NCBI GenBank assembly: GCA_963931925.1
Contig: OZ007581.1
Span: forward strand, 22,378,947 to 22,442,946
Length of the DNA: 64,000 nucleotides
Origin: Onchidella celtica
Lineage: Eukaryota > Mollusca > Gastropoda > Systellommatophora > Onchidiidae
Reading direction: 5' to 3'
Position 1 is the first letter of the stretch, and each line of letters begins with the position of its first letter. The position numbers and the translations under genes were made by a program. The notes under the pieces were generated by a model. The model searched no databases and was not told where the DNA came from. It was given only the letters and a program-made list of their open reading frames with translations. Shown piece after piece: positions 13,074 through 25,700 of this stretch.

Positions 13074-13779
13074 GTGCTGCTAACGAAGCAAGAACTCGCA
13101 GCTAAGTAAACTGTTTCACTTCATTCCTGTTGAAGTCTTTTATTGTTCGTTTTTTTTTTTTCACTTGAAAGAGGCGAAAGCCGAAAATTTTGTGTATTTT
13201 CTGTCTTCTCTTTAGTTTGCTTTGTATTGTTTGGGTTTTATTTCTCACGCGGGGTTTTGCAACATACAACCTTTTCTTTTTGCCCAATTTTGGCTAGTGT
13301 TATCTATGTTAATAAAAGTGAAACTTTACGGCAATTGCAGCGCGCCTTTCGCTACTCCTCTGGTTAATGCTGATTCGGTGGCCCTCAGATTTTATACACC
13401 GCTTAATATAGACTGTCGACGTGTCGCCGGCACAGAAAATAAAAAAAATAATGAATAACTCATAGAACGTTTGTATTAGTTCCTATGTTGCGACACATTG
13501 GCGTTCGATCTATTTTTTTGGGGAAATGTAATTGTGATTGGTTCAGTATCGGTATCACTCTCACAAATTGCGCATTCGATTACAATATCACAAGCACAAA
13601 TTGCAGTCGCCGATAGTGCTGAATCGTCTTGGCTTGGCCCCTCATATTCCACGTTTAATCATAGATACATGCAAATACTCAAATCTAATTATCTACGCGC
13701 ATTGTAGCTTTAAAAATGCATCTTTTATTATAAAAGTGAACTTTGGAGGCTATGTTAGTCTATTCCTCCGTTAATACTT

Positions 13780-13847
13780 ATAGCCATCACCTAAAACTGA
13801 AACTAATAAATAGATTTCTCCCGGGCTGGGCCGGGTAACTCAGCTAC
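13780..13847 (+). mobile_element. Helitron-like family B, 3' end fragment
   Basis: The terminal CCCGG/CCGGG hairpin and following CTCAGCTA match the other family B ends (15174, 25229, 35798 and the minus-strand copy at the right edge). The terminal base is C where CTAG is expected. Only the last 70 bp or so are recognisable. Confidence 0.5.
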
Positions 13848-14216
13848 TATAATATATATGTGTGTGTATTACCGCATATAGGCCTACATCTAGTGTAATA
13901 AAAAAATTAAAAAAAGGCTCACGCCAGCCGATACAAACTTTAGTCAAGCCGGCCGACTTTATTTGGCAACGTGTTTTGCTGAAATTTTGCACAAAAATAA
14001 AAAAACAATTTGGACTAATCGCTTTTGCCGTTCTTTTTTAGATTTGGAGACTTGAAATAGTGCAGTGGGGATGGTGTTTTGTTGTTGTTGTTGTTGTTGT
14101 TTTTAGTTTGTATTGGGTCGTTAATTTCTCCCGCCATCCATTCGTTTCCATGAACAGACGTTATCACTTCCTGCGATGTGTTCACTATCAACAGAGAGAT
14201 GTAATTATAGAGAGAT

Positions 14217-14880
14217 CTCACTTCCGCAAAATCGCGAAACTAGGTCGCTGCAGTAAATAAGAAATTGATCGAAGAATTGATAGAGACCGTCTTCAACAAA
14301 GATAGTGTGCATAATTATCTGTTTACTGTGGTTTGTTTGTATTTTTGGGTGATTGGAACTATTTAGAGCCGTTTAAAAGCGCTTACTCCCCGTGGACATG
14401 CACAAACGGTTGCTTTCCGCTCCATGACTAACTGTGGTTTCGCAAAGCTTCCCGTGTCTCGCAATGCAAATCAACCAATAGTGAAACCTCTCTACATATT
14501 CTCTGCTATCAACAGAGAGTAGGGCTAGACCTAAGCTTATGTATAATTTATAGGGATAGGCCCTATATCACTTCCGCAAAATCGCGAAACTAGATCGCTG
14601 CACTAACAAGAATTGAAAGAGACCGTCTTCACCAAATATAGTGTGCATATCTGGTTACTGTGGTTTGCCCATATTTTTGGGCTAATTGAAACAATTTAGA
14701 GTAGTTTGATAGCTTTTACTCCTCGTGGAAATGTACAAACTTTGTTTACCGCAGCGTCCTACTTTCCGCTCCATGCTAAGAGTGGTTTCCCGGCGCCTCC
14801 CGTGTCTTGCGGTGCAAATCGACGAATAGTGAAACCTCTGTATAGCCTATAGATCTACACATAACATACTCTCTGCTGTC
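14217..14880 (+). repeat. tandem pair of about 300-bp units
   Basis: Two diverged direct copies, about 14217-14520 and 14567-14880, each starting with TCACTTCCGCAAAATCGCG and running through shared blocks up to ATAGTGAAACCTCT. A related short piece lies near 30376-30440. They directly precede a family B Helitron-like end and may be part of that element. Confidence 0.7.
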
Positions 14881-15174
14881 AAACACACTGACCCGCACAG
14901 ACTAATAAAATTATTTATTATAAAAATTATAAAATTGATTTTATAAGTCTGTGCTGGCCCGTGAGCAAATTAGTGCCATTTCATGAATATCTGACGGGGT
15001 GCGCAAAGGGAGTGCAGCATGACATTTCTAACACAAACAACAACAAACAACATCAACAACAAAAATAAACCTAAAGGAACAAGCAAGGTGCAGCATATCC
15101 GTGATAACCACCCAAAACCGAAATTAATAAAACTATTTCTCCTGGGCAGGGCCGGGTAACTCAGGTACCGGTAG
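14881..15174 (+). mobile_element. Helitron-like family B, copy 2
   Basis: Shared family B blocks are present in order: an ACACTGACCCG-like stretch, the GGGGTGCGCAAAGG block, an AACAACAAACAA-rich segment with AAATAAACCT, ATAACCACCCA, then a GGGCAGGGCCGGG hairpin and the end. No coding capacity. The 5' end is uncertain and may include the tandem pair just upstream. Confidence 0.5.
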
Positions 15175-16704
15175 TATACACACATGTGTTATAATTATTA
15201 TCAAGCATTTTAAGTATGGTCATACTACGAGAACAGGAAACTTGTTCTCAATCATAAAATTATGGACGGTATTCACACAAAAAAAATTCATAAAAGACAG
15301 ATCTAGATGTATTGTAAGAATACGCGCGTACGTGAGCACGCATGCACTAGCCTGTAAATAATTCTTAAAGTATGAATTGCGTTTAAATCTTTCTGCAATA
15401 AAGAGACAGAATATGCAAACTCATAGTCTTTTTCTACATGGATTCTCTTGAAATTTTCAGCACAGTTTGCTTTAAGACTAAAAATGATTCTTTGCACGCG
15501 TGGCAGCCTCACGCATTCAGCCGCGCAAAGGCAGAGCGACGGATCTGCTCATTTCATACTTTTGAGAAAAACGTGTGGCATAACTATATAAATGCTTCTA
15601 TTAATGCGATTGCCATAATTGAAACTACTATTTCGGTAGCTGATACGGTCTATCTGTCTTTGGCATAAAATAATTAAGTGTGAGACAAGTTCACGGGGAC
15701 AATAAAGTACCGGTAGAAAAAGGCCATTCTGTCAGTTACGTCGCTCTGCGTTTGGACGGCAGTATTGTCTGCGAAGTTTTAGAAAAAAAATTGCTCAATT
15801 AAAAATACAGTAAATGAATAAATAAATTTAATAAATAAGACACTAATATCTTGTCCAATCTGGTTGATTATCCGCCAGGAAAGAAAAGTCCCGGTGTAAG
15901 GAAGCTATGGGCAGATCTGGCTTAATAGAATCGATCGCAAAGCGCGAGAGAGAAGCGCAAGTAGATTTGTCCTGGACGCATCTCAGCTAGTGTAAATTAG
16001 ATATCATAAAACAGTTGCTTGCTATGTTTACCCGCGATGACAAACACATTGCTCCCACAATAGTTTTATACCTTGTAAAACAAAAATGATATTTGTGGAG
16101 AAAGTATCAGAGGTGAAGACAATGGTTTTTAAACTTCATGAAATGATTTCACACGTCTAATGTCAGAAGAAAATTATCACAAATTCTGCTGAAAGAAACT
16201 TGTGTTGGTGGGTGGGGGTGGGGGTGGAGAGGGTGAATATAAGCATGTTGCAAAGCATACCTGAATACAACTATACCAAACATATTTGCGAAAGACTTAC
16301 AATATGACACAAGACTAGCCCACAATTTTGTAGTTTCATCATCTAAACTTAAATCCCCACCCCACCACCGAAAGTACGACCTCATTCAACACAGCACACT
16401 ACATGATATAGAAAAAAAAACGAAATTTACCGTAAATAAATATTATTACATGACACTGACTATGGAAAGTTTCTACCTATAGGCTTCAGTCGTGCAATAA
16501 ATTACTGGATTATTTTCTGTATGATTCAACCGCACTGTTGTTGTGCTTTGCTGAAACAAATTTAAGAACGAAGAAATTAGGTTTCACATGAATACCAGTA
16601 ACATTCTGTATCCACAGTGACCAGTGGAATAGTGACCTTCATATAATATAATCAAAGTGTTCCACATATTCTTCTGACTTCTGTTTTTAATTTTTTAGAC
16701 GGTT
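15175..16704. other. intergenic, no gene recognised
   Basis: AT-rich, no supported ORF or terminal repeats. It must contain the 3' UTR of the minus-strand GCNT gene near 16704; an ATTAAA lies on that strand at 16691-16686 but is very close to the stop codon. Confidence 0.4.
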
Positions 16705-19700
16705 TCACAAAACACGATTTTGTACAAAAGAGAGGTTGGCATAATAGGATGCATCGAAAGATTCAGTGCCCAGATATTCATCCCTGGTCCTGTTGAAAAT
16801 CATTTCTTCAAGACATCCGATGACGACCCGGTCCTTTGACAGGTAAAATTTGTTGGCAAAATAATGTTTGGCCACGCCAAGAAGCGGTAAGTCACCTGGG
16901 GAGAGAGAAAATGAGTTGGATTTTGACGGATGTTTTCTTGGTACATGTATGAATCAATTCAGTTCTACAAGTTCAATGATTTTATCAAACGAAGCAATTT
17001 GAATGGAAGAGAGAGAGAGAGAGAACTACCAGCGGCCATCATACTGACCATTGCCCACAAGGGTTAGATATCACTGATACTGATATTCTTTGCCAGCACA
17101 GCAGTCTTGGGTCTGATTTTGTGTTAGGTCTTTAGGCCTATTTTAGGAGCTTTGCTGCCATTGGCATTTACCCCTCAAATTTTCTTTTCCCCGTCGGCTT
17201 CTATAGGATACTGAAGAATGACGTACTGATATAGACACTACTTACAGCCTTAAAATGGGAAGGATGAAGCTATTACTGTAGATGGTAGTTTTCTACTACT
17301 GAGCCTGTTGCAGGCACATTTGTACGTTTGCTTGTCGATGCGCATTTTCCGCCTCAATTCTTAAGTTAGCCCTAACTCAAAGATCAGATGTATGTGACTT
17401 GGAAAACATCGAAGGCATTTACACTCGAAATTTACACTCATGAGGGGCACCATCTTGAACAGGAAGTGGTCGCGGCAAATAATATTGTACATATCATATT
17501 GTTTGGACTCATTAAAAAAATGACAGGCCTGTTCATTGATAGTAATATCAATGTATTTCGCTCTAAGAACTGGTCGGGGCAAGATACATACATACATACG
17601 TTATGACACTTAAGTTCTAGAGGTGTGTCTGTTTGTCTCCAGTTACGTGTAGGTATTCTGGTACTTTTTATAGCACTTTAAAAAAAAAAAGCTTATTTTA
17701 TGAAAATGAAAAGTTCCGTGCAAATGACCCCACTTGCTTTATATCAATGAAACAGAATTCTAGAGACATGCATTCAAGGTATTCCACCTACCTGTACTCA
17801 GGATGCAAATCCCTCTAACGAATCTACGACCAGCACAAGGGTTGTCTCCCCAGTTTTTATAGCGAGTGAGAAAAGGTTTGTCAGGTCCAGTCTCGGGTTC
17901 TCCTGTGAATGAACACAAAATCTGTCATATTAAAATTCCATAATATATATAAATCTGAAACATAAATAAATGACAGGCACGCCTAGACGAAGCAGTGCTC
18001 GTCTCGACCTTGTGAAATTTGACTCATGGCTTTGGTGTTGTTGTTCTTGTTGTTTTGTCTTTGGCTTTTCTTCATGTAAAAGAACGGGGCGGGGGGGGGG
18101 GGAAGCTGTTTGTATCGTAAATAAAGAGCTTAGACGGGCAGAAATCCACTAAGCTTATTAACCCTCTAAAATTAATATTCTCCATCGCTACATATAGACT
18201 ATGCCATACGAAAATAAAGAAGTGCCAAAAACTTCACAAATCTTCGTCAATTTTTTTTTTTTTTTTGGCATACATGGGGAGGGCCTCCCATAAGCCCAAC
18301 CCTGGGTCCTCGTCCCGGGAGGTGGAAACAGGACAAAGTAGGGGATTGCTGGGTTTGGGCGAAGTACGGTGTGACCTTGTGTCACTTAGGCGCTACGCTA
18401 GCCGTGAAGGCCATCCCGGGTCACCCCGAAACGTCGCTGGCTAACAGGGCTCTGGTGAAATCCTGGCAGCAGGGGATGGATGAGGACGGAAGGCGACCGA
18501 AGGATCTTTGGGCACGGCTTTTGTCTCTCGTGGTTGCGGGCAGAGGATTCCGTTTTTGAAACAATGGCCGGGACCAATGCACAGTATGTGCACTGCGCTT
18601 TCAGAAAGCAATGGCAGACCACTGGAAGAATTTCTTGCCAAAAACTACAATGAAATGTCACACAAAAGGAAAGAAAGTTATAGTTCTGTGTCCTCTGAGT
18701 CCCCCAGGGAGGGTCGGGACTCAAAAACGACTGGGGAAGGAGAATCCACAACTGCAGAAGGCACCCGTGATGACGATACTGGCGTATCTGACGGTGAGTG
18801 CAAGAAACAGAGGTGTAGATACTCCTATTCAAAGAAAAGAAAAAGCAAAAGTGTCATCAACATCGGCACCTGGAATGTTAGGACCATGAAACAAATGGGA
18901 AAACTTACACTTCTGTTAGAGGAGCTGAAGGAACTCAGCATGAACATCACTGGACTGAGTGAAGTACGATGGGACAAACAGGGCCTATTCAGGACAGAAG
19001 ATCACACCATCGTATACAGCGGAAACAAACGCGGCATGAATGGTGTTGCAATTATACTGGACAGACGCTTACGAGACAACATTAGCAGCCATGACGCTAT
19101 AAGTGATAGAATTGCCACTGTGAAACTTGACACCCAACCCGTGCCCCTGAACATCATACAAGTATACGCCCCCACATCTGCGAGCACAGAAGAAGAAATA
19201 GAGCTGTTCTATAATGACCTACAATCAGTAACAGACAAAATCCCAAGCAGAGAAATATGCATAATCATGGGAGATTTCAATGCCAAAGTGGGAGAGGGTG
19301 AGGATCTGGAATGTGGGATAGGACCCTATGGATTAGGAGAACGAAACGACCGAGGAGACATGTTAGCATCTTTCTGCCATGCAAATGAAATGAGCATCAC
19401 GAACACCCGATGCGAAGAAGATACACATGGATAAACCCTGGAGGCAATCTCCGAAACCAGATTGATTACATCCTGATTGACAAAAACTGGAAAACAACTG
19501 TGCCCAACTCAAAGACAAGGCCAGGGGCAGACTGTGACACTGACCACATTTTAGTGACAGCAAAGCTGAGATTGAAAGCCTATAGGAAGAGCAAGCCAAA
19601 ACCCACCACCAGATTTGACACGGACAAACTGAAAGACCCTGAAATCAGCAATGCTTTTCAGATCGAAACAGAAAACCGTTTCTCAGCATTACTCAAGGAG

Positions 19701-22700
19701 TGGTCAGCTGAAGAAAGACACCCAGATACACTGTGGAAAGACATGAAAAGAATTTGGAGTGAAACAGCTGAATCGAAACTCGGGAAAAGAACGAGGAAAA
19801 CTCCCAAACCATACATCAGTGAAGAAGTGATAGAGCTTGCAATAAGAAAGAGCAAAGCCAGAAAACTTAGTAAACAAGATGAATATCATGCACTGAAGAA
19901 GGAAATCCAAACAAAGATCAGAAGAGATAAGAATGCATGGTTAGAAAGAGAGTGTGCAAACATAACAGAATGTAATACACAAAGAAAGTCAAAAGAAATG
20001 TTTGAACAAATAAGAAAAGTAAAAAAGAGGGATTTCCAACCACAGAACTTGAGTCTGAACAACAAGGAAGGCACAACATTAACAAACACAAAAGATGTGC
20101 TCTCAAGATGGCACGAATACGGCAAGATGCTGTTTGCGGACAACATCAGACCAGACCCGAGGGACCTCCAACAACCAGACTCACAACAGATAGATAAAGA
20201 ACCAGAACCTCTCTTGGAGGAAGTACAGGCTGCAATAAAACAAATAAAGAATGGAAAATCCCCTGGATTAGACAACATACCAGGTGAACTCCTGAAACAT
20301 ACCAGCGAATCAGGAATAAAAGCACTCCACCAAATGATCTGCAAAATTTGGCAGACAAATGAATGGCCAACAGACTGGAAGCTACAAGAATTCGTCATGC
20401 TATACAAAAGCGGCAATGTCAAAGACTGTGGAAATTATAGAACCATCGCCCTCATCAGTCACACCAGCAAAATCCTGCTCATCATCATACTCAACAGAAT
20501 GAAATCTAAGGTAGAAGAGGAACTATCAGAATGTCAAGCTGGTTACAGGACCAACAGAGGAACCGCTGACATGCTCTTCATACTACAAATAATGATTGAA
20601 CAGATAAGAAGCAATGGAAACGAAGTGTTCATCACGTTCATAGACTAAAGCAAAGCGTTCGACAGCGTTAGGCACCATCACCTGTTCGATATAATGATTA
20701 AGATGGGATTCCCGAAACACCTTGTGACCCTCATCGCTGCACTATACCACGAACAAAAGGCAACGATTAGATGGAACAATGAGAACTGTCCATATTTCAA
20801 CATCGAGAAAGGAGCCAGACAGGGTTGCATACTTTCACCTCATCTTTTCAATATTTATACTGAGCAGATCATGAGAAACGCAGACATAGAAGATATGGGA
20901 ATAAAGATCGGAGGCCGAAACATCACAAACCTTCGCTACGCTGATGACACAGCTCTTATGTCAGATAACATCACCAGCATGAAAAGAGTGTTGCACAGAG
21001 TGGATGAAGCGGGCAAGACAGCAGGCCTACACCTAAATGCTAAGAAAACGAAAGTCATGCATACTGGAACAGGGCACCATGAACACCAGGAGATACTAGT
21101 AAACAAAACAGCACTAGAAAAAGTGACTGATTTCAAATACCTAGGATCACATAAATCGCAAGATGGAAGCTGCTCAAAGGACATAAAAACAAGGATAGGA
21201 ATGGCAAAACACAAAATGGTTCAACTAAACAACATTTGGAAGGATAGAGGCACACCAACGGACCTCAAAGTGAACATACTTAAGTGCTTGATCTGGCCAG
21301 TCCTACTATATGGTTGTGAAGCCTGGACACTCAAAAAGGCAGACATAACAAGATTGGAGGCAGCTGAAATGTGGCTTTACAGAAGGCTACTCAGAGAGCT
21401 CCTCTTCGCAGATGATGCTGCAATCGTGGCCCACGATGAAACCACGCTCCAGGCTCTCATCAATAGCCTTGCCAAAGCCTGTGACAAATTCATGCTAAGG
21501 ATCAGTGTCTCAAAAACTGTAGTTTTGACACAAGGCTTGAGAAACCCCAACCCAATCATGCTGAATGGCTCTCCTCTGGAGCAAGTGGGAAAATTCTGCT
21601 ACCTAGGCTCAACCATCAGTGGTAGCACAGACATAACAACTGAAATAAATGCCAGAATAGGAAAGGCGGCCACAGCTTTTGGCAAACTCTCAAAAAGGGT
21701 GTGGAACAATAGCAAGCTGACCATCAAAACAAAGGTACTCGTGTACCAAACTTGCGTCCTAAGCACCCTGCTGTATGGCTCAGAGACATGGACCACCTAC
21801 TCCAAACATGAAAGATCCCTCAACTCCTTCCACCTGCGCTGCCTACGCAAAATTCTCAAGATCAAGTGGCAAGACAGGATCTCAAATATCGAAGTTCTGA
21901 GCCGAGCCAACATTCCATCAACTCAGGCTCTCCTAGGCAAAAAAAGACTGCGGTGGCTTGGACATCTCCACCGTATGGAAAATGATCGCATCCCCAGACA
22001 AATTCTCTACGGGGAACTTGCTACTGGCAACCGACCCAGAGGTAGGCCACATCTGCGATTCAAAGACACTTGCAAGGTCACGATGAAAGCATTCAACATC
22101 GACCCCAATGAATGGGAGAACCTTGCAAATGATCGAAGCAGATGGAGACAAAAATTGCGCAGTGGCACGCTCGCAATAGACTTCAAGGCAAAAGAAACAT
22201 ACCTGACAAAACGACAGAGGCGGAAGGAAAACACTCGCCAAAGTGAACCCAAAAGACTGACCTGCAATCACTGCCATCGCACTCTCGGGTCAAACATTGG
22301 TAGAATAAGCCACGAGAGAAGCTGTCAGTCAAAGTGAAAGTGAATATTCTAGCTGCTAAGACCGTCTGTAAAGACGCTAAAGGCCATATTATACTCAGAA
22401 TAAGTTGGACAGAAAGGAGAACAAATACAAGCATCTTAGAACAGCTTGGCACCACCAGAAGAATAACACCTGAAATAAATAAAAGAAGACTTGCATACAT
22501 CGGCCACGCGGCCCGAAACAAAAGCACGGCCCTTATGATATCAATCCTTCAAGGAAAGACAGAAACAAAGAGAAAACAAGGAAGACCACCCATTACATAT
22601 CACGATAACATCAAGAAAGTCAGCCAGCTGGAAATAAGTGAACTAACTAGGAAAGCTAAGGACAGAATTGGGTGGAGGAGATTTTGTCGTGACATCCACT

Positions 22701-25700
22701 GTAGCAGCTAACATCGATGACGATGAAGCCGACAGGTGACAGGTGACATGGGGAGGAAGGTGGGTCTGGGGAGAGTACATAAGCTTTTCGATTATAGTAA
22801 TAAACTAAAAAGTTTGGTTTTACTACATACCTGTTTTCAACAAAATGAGTTAAAGGATGTATAAAAATAGAGTATAAGCTATGTCTCCTGATTCAATCAA
22901 ATAGTCCATACAAAGTGCCACCTAACGCTTTGGAAAGACACGGTTTTGTCTTAAACACTCGCGATTCTAACGGCCGCACGATCGGAGGAGGTTTGGGGGA
23001 GGAGGGGGGGGGGATCTAAAGCCAATCGTATGAAAAGCCTATCGTACAATCATGGAGGTGGGAGAGGGGTGGGGTCAAAGCTACCAACATCCACCATACG
23101 TACATTAATCATTATGGATGGCTTCTTCTCATGAAGCTCGTTCATTATTAAAGATTGTTCACGTTTTGATTTCCCATTTCCTTTTTAAAATTGGGAAAGG
23201 GGCGAGATTATTACATGTAGTTCTATTAATGTTACCTTTATAAGTACCTCTAATACCAAGCTGAGGATTATGATTCAGTGTTGCGAAATACGTCTCATCC
23301 GGCACACCGGTGTCTTTTGTCCAATTAAGTAAATCTTTGGCTGTTTGATTATGGAGAACGTAGTCCACATAGTCTCTGCAACAGTCACAAAAATGATCAT
23401 AACAGAAATGACAACGGTCAACAATGGTTAAATGCCAATCATGATTTACAAAATTAGGCTGAATGCGTCGTTTCCAGCACGAAACTCTCTACCCTTTCAC
23501 TCACCATTCTGTTCAATTGAACAAAATATTCTGCTGGAACAAATTACTCTGCTATTCTTGCAAACAATGCAGCTGGCAATTTTCTACGAAACACGACTCA
23601 AAGAAGAAAGGGGAAAAAAAAAAATTGACTTAGCAATATCCACAGATGTAAATGTGACATCGATACTTAAAACATTCGGACAGGGCATTCAAAATGTAAA
23701 AACGTGTCAATTTATGGCAATATTAATTGTCTCGTATTTCGGCCACACTTTTCGTCTTAATTATTTTATTTTATTTCATTTGTTGCTCTTCATGCATGCA
23801 TTTTTTAAAATGAAAACTATTTATACACGTCTCAGTAATTCATTATTCGTTTCTACCTGTTGACAGTGATGTGAATCGATCCCTTTACGGGGCGTATTCC
23901 ATGCGGCGGTGGGCCTTTTTTCCACCTGCCTTTGTTGGCCCTGGACCAAAGATATCACAATAGGGTGTTTATAAATATAATTATGTATGAGAACACACAT
24001 CTATACACAAAATGTACACCTTTGTATGTGTGTCTTATTTTATTCAGCCACCTTTAACCTACACTGCCTTCAGTGATTTTCCTCCAAATATTCACATGAA
24101 ACTTTCTTTAAATAAAACAATTATCTCAGCTGTCTTTCCATGTGTTCTGAAACGAAAACAGAAACTTCAAAATAAATTCACCACGTAGTGAAAAAAAAAA
24201 AAACGTTTCTATGCATAAATGGCGGTGACGTCGTGCTGAAACTGCAGAGGAGTAGGAGCAATTTATAGTTTTGCTTCCTTTCGTTCTTTTAGCATTTTAT
24301 CCTTCGCTCTTTAATTTTTCATTCTTCATTGCTTCACCTTCAGCCCAAGTTTTACAACTGTCTTTGCCATGCTCAATACGGGTTATCGAGCTGCTGAAAA
24401 CAGTAAGTTGATTGCGTAGTTCGTTAAAAATGTCCTGTGTCTTGAATTCTTTCCCGTTTTGTAGTGATTAAATATATTATACAGAAACTAACCGGTTTTG
24501 ATTGCCATGTTTAGAAACATGGGTGTCCGTGAGTACTATTAAACATGGAAAACAAGAAAAAAAAACAAAAAAACAATTACATGTATCTATTTCTTACACA
24601 CTTAAAGTGAGACAACTCAAGAGCAACTCTGTTGATGGGACATAACAAATAGAATACACAGACACATGAATCAATGTGTTCGTCTTTCCATCTATGAGAG
24701 ACACGGGCCTGCAAATAATAGGCCTGCTAGTACTACTGTCTCCAGTTCTTTTTTCTTCTCATCTATACTATATATTTGTGGACTTGAGATTTTTCGTTGC
24801 AAAAGGCTTCTGAACCACTCAACACTTAGACTTCAAATTTTATATGGTGCATCAGAATGGATGTAAGCGTGCACAGTTTTTAATAGAAGTCTCAAATCGG
24901 TGTAGTTTTTTTTTATTGGAAATTTATTGTTTCGCCATCATTTAGGTCTATTTCGAGTCATGGTTCGCCATTTTAAGGTTTCGTTATCAATTCCTGCGAT
25001 GTGTTCACTATCAAACACACTAACCCGTGCGCAAATCATGCTGTTGTACGGGATGCGCAGGGTGTCAACTCACAAAGGCAGAGCAGTAAGACTTATTTGA
25101 AAACAAACAAACAAAAATAAAATAAACAAATAGGAACCGGCCAGATGAAGCAGGTCCATAATAACCACCCAGAACTGAAACCAATATTCAAACCGATTTA
25201 TCCCGGGCAGGGCCGGGGACCTCAGCTAGTATAAGTATATTTTTCTTTGCAACCTATTATAATTTTTGGCGCGTATATTTATCGTGAACATATACTTTTT
25301 ACATGTATTTTATTTTATCATGTTTGGATTTATCTGTTATCAATCTATCAGTGACAAATTTATCAAGTTCCTTAAATTTGATGACTCACCGTTTGATAGT
25401 TCCTTCGAGGTCATTGGCTCCCTTGTAAGCTGTAAGAATTTTCACCAGTTCATGATTTGACTTCAATGGAAACTCTTGACCAGTCGTAGTAAAGAAATAT
25501 TTCCAGTGCTTATATCGCCACAATTCTTCCATACAGATTAGCTCAGGTTCCAGAACACTGAACTGACCCCACCGAACGTTTATTCTTTTACTGGTCAGAA
25601 AAACGTTGGGGAAACAATTTGCTATAGACGATATTGCCCGATAAAATATTTGTGAGGACTTCTGATCTACGTGAATACAATAATAATTTTGAGGTCGATA

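Larger units (their letters stand above)
12669..13293. mobile_element. hairpin element carrying a CFAP126 exon fragment
   Basis: Long inverted repeats surround a host-gene fragment. Inner arms are 12764-12863 (100 bp) and 12999-13145 (the same 100 bp plus a 47-bp insertion), with only two base differences seen. Outer arms are 12731-12765 and 13258-13292, a perfect 35-bp match; about 112 bp of extra sequence separates inner and outer arms on the right. A 14-bp direct repeat CTAGTGTTATCTAT flanks the unit at 12655-12668 and 13294-13307, and its left copy includes the 3' end of the Helitron-like element, so this unit probably arrived later. A similar sequence to the outer-arm flank occurs at about 38109-38180, suggesting a family. 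No transposase is encoded. Confidence 0.75.
18283..22745 (+). mobile_element. RTE-type LINE, full length but defective
   Basis: The element is bounded by an 11-bp target duplication ACATGGGGAGG (18272-18282 and 22746-22756) and lies in a GCNT intron, antisense to that gene. It starts with a GC-rich leader, has no poly(A) tail and ends in GACAGGTGACAGGTG repeats, as RTE/BovB elements do. Coding order is an apurinic endonuclease (NIGTWNVRTM, LSEVRW, GDFNAKVG, QIDYILID, DTDHILV) and reverse transcriptase (KSPGLDNIPGELL, NYRTIALISH, FID-SKAFDSV, ARQGCILSPHLFNIY, LRYADDTALM). Excluding the nested insert it is about 3.46 kb, the usual RTE size. The clade is from motif style only. Confidence 0.85.

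Noticed and set aside
18398-18832. 144-codon minus-strand ORF
   Set aside because: Antisense to the LINE leader and N-terminus, with no protein features.
19886-20422. 178-codon minus-strand ORF
   Set aside because: Antisense shadow of the LINE reverse transcriptase region.
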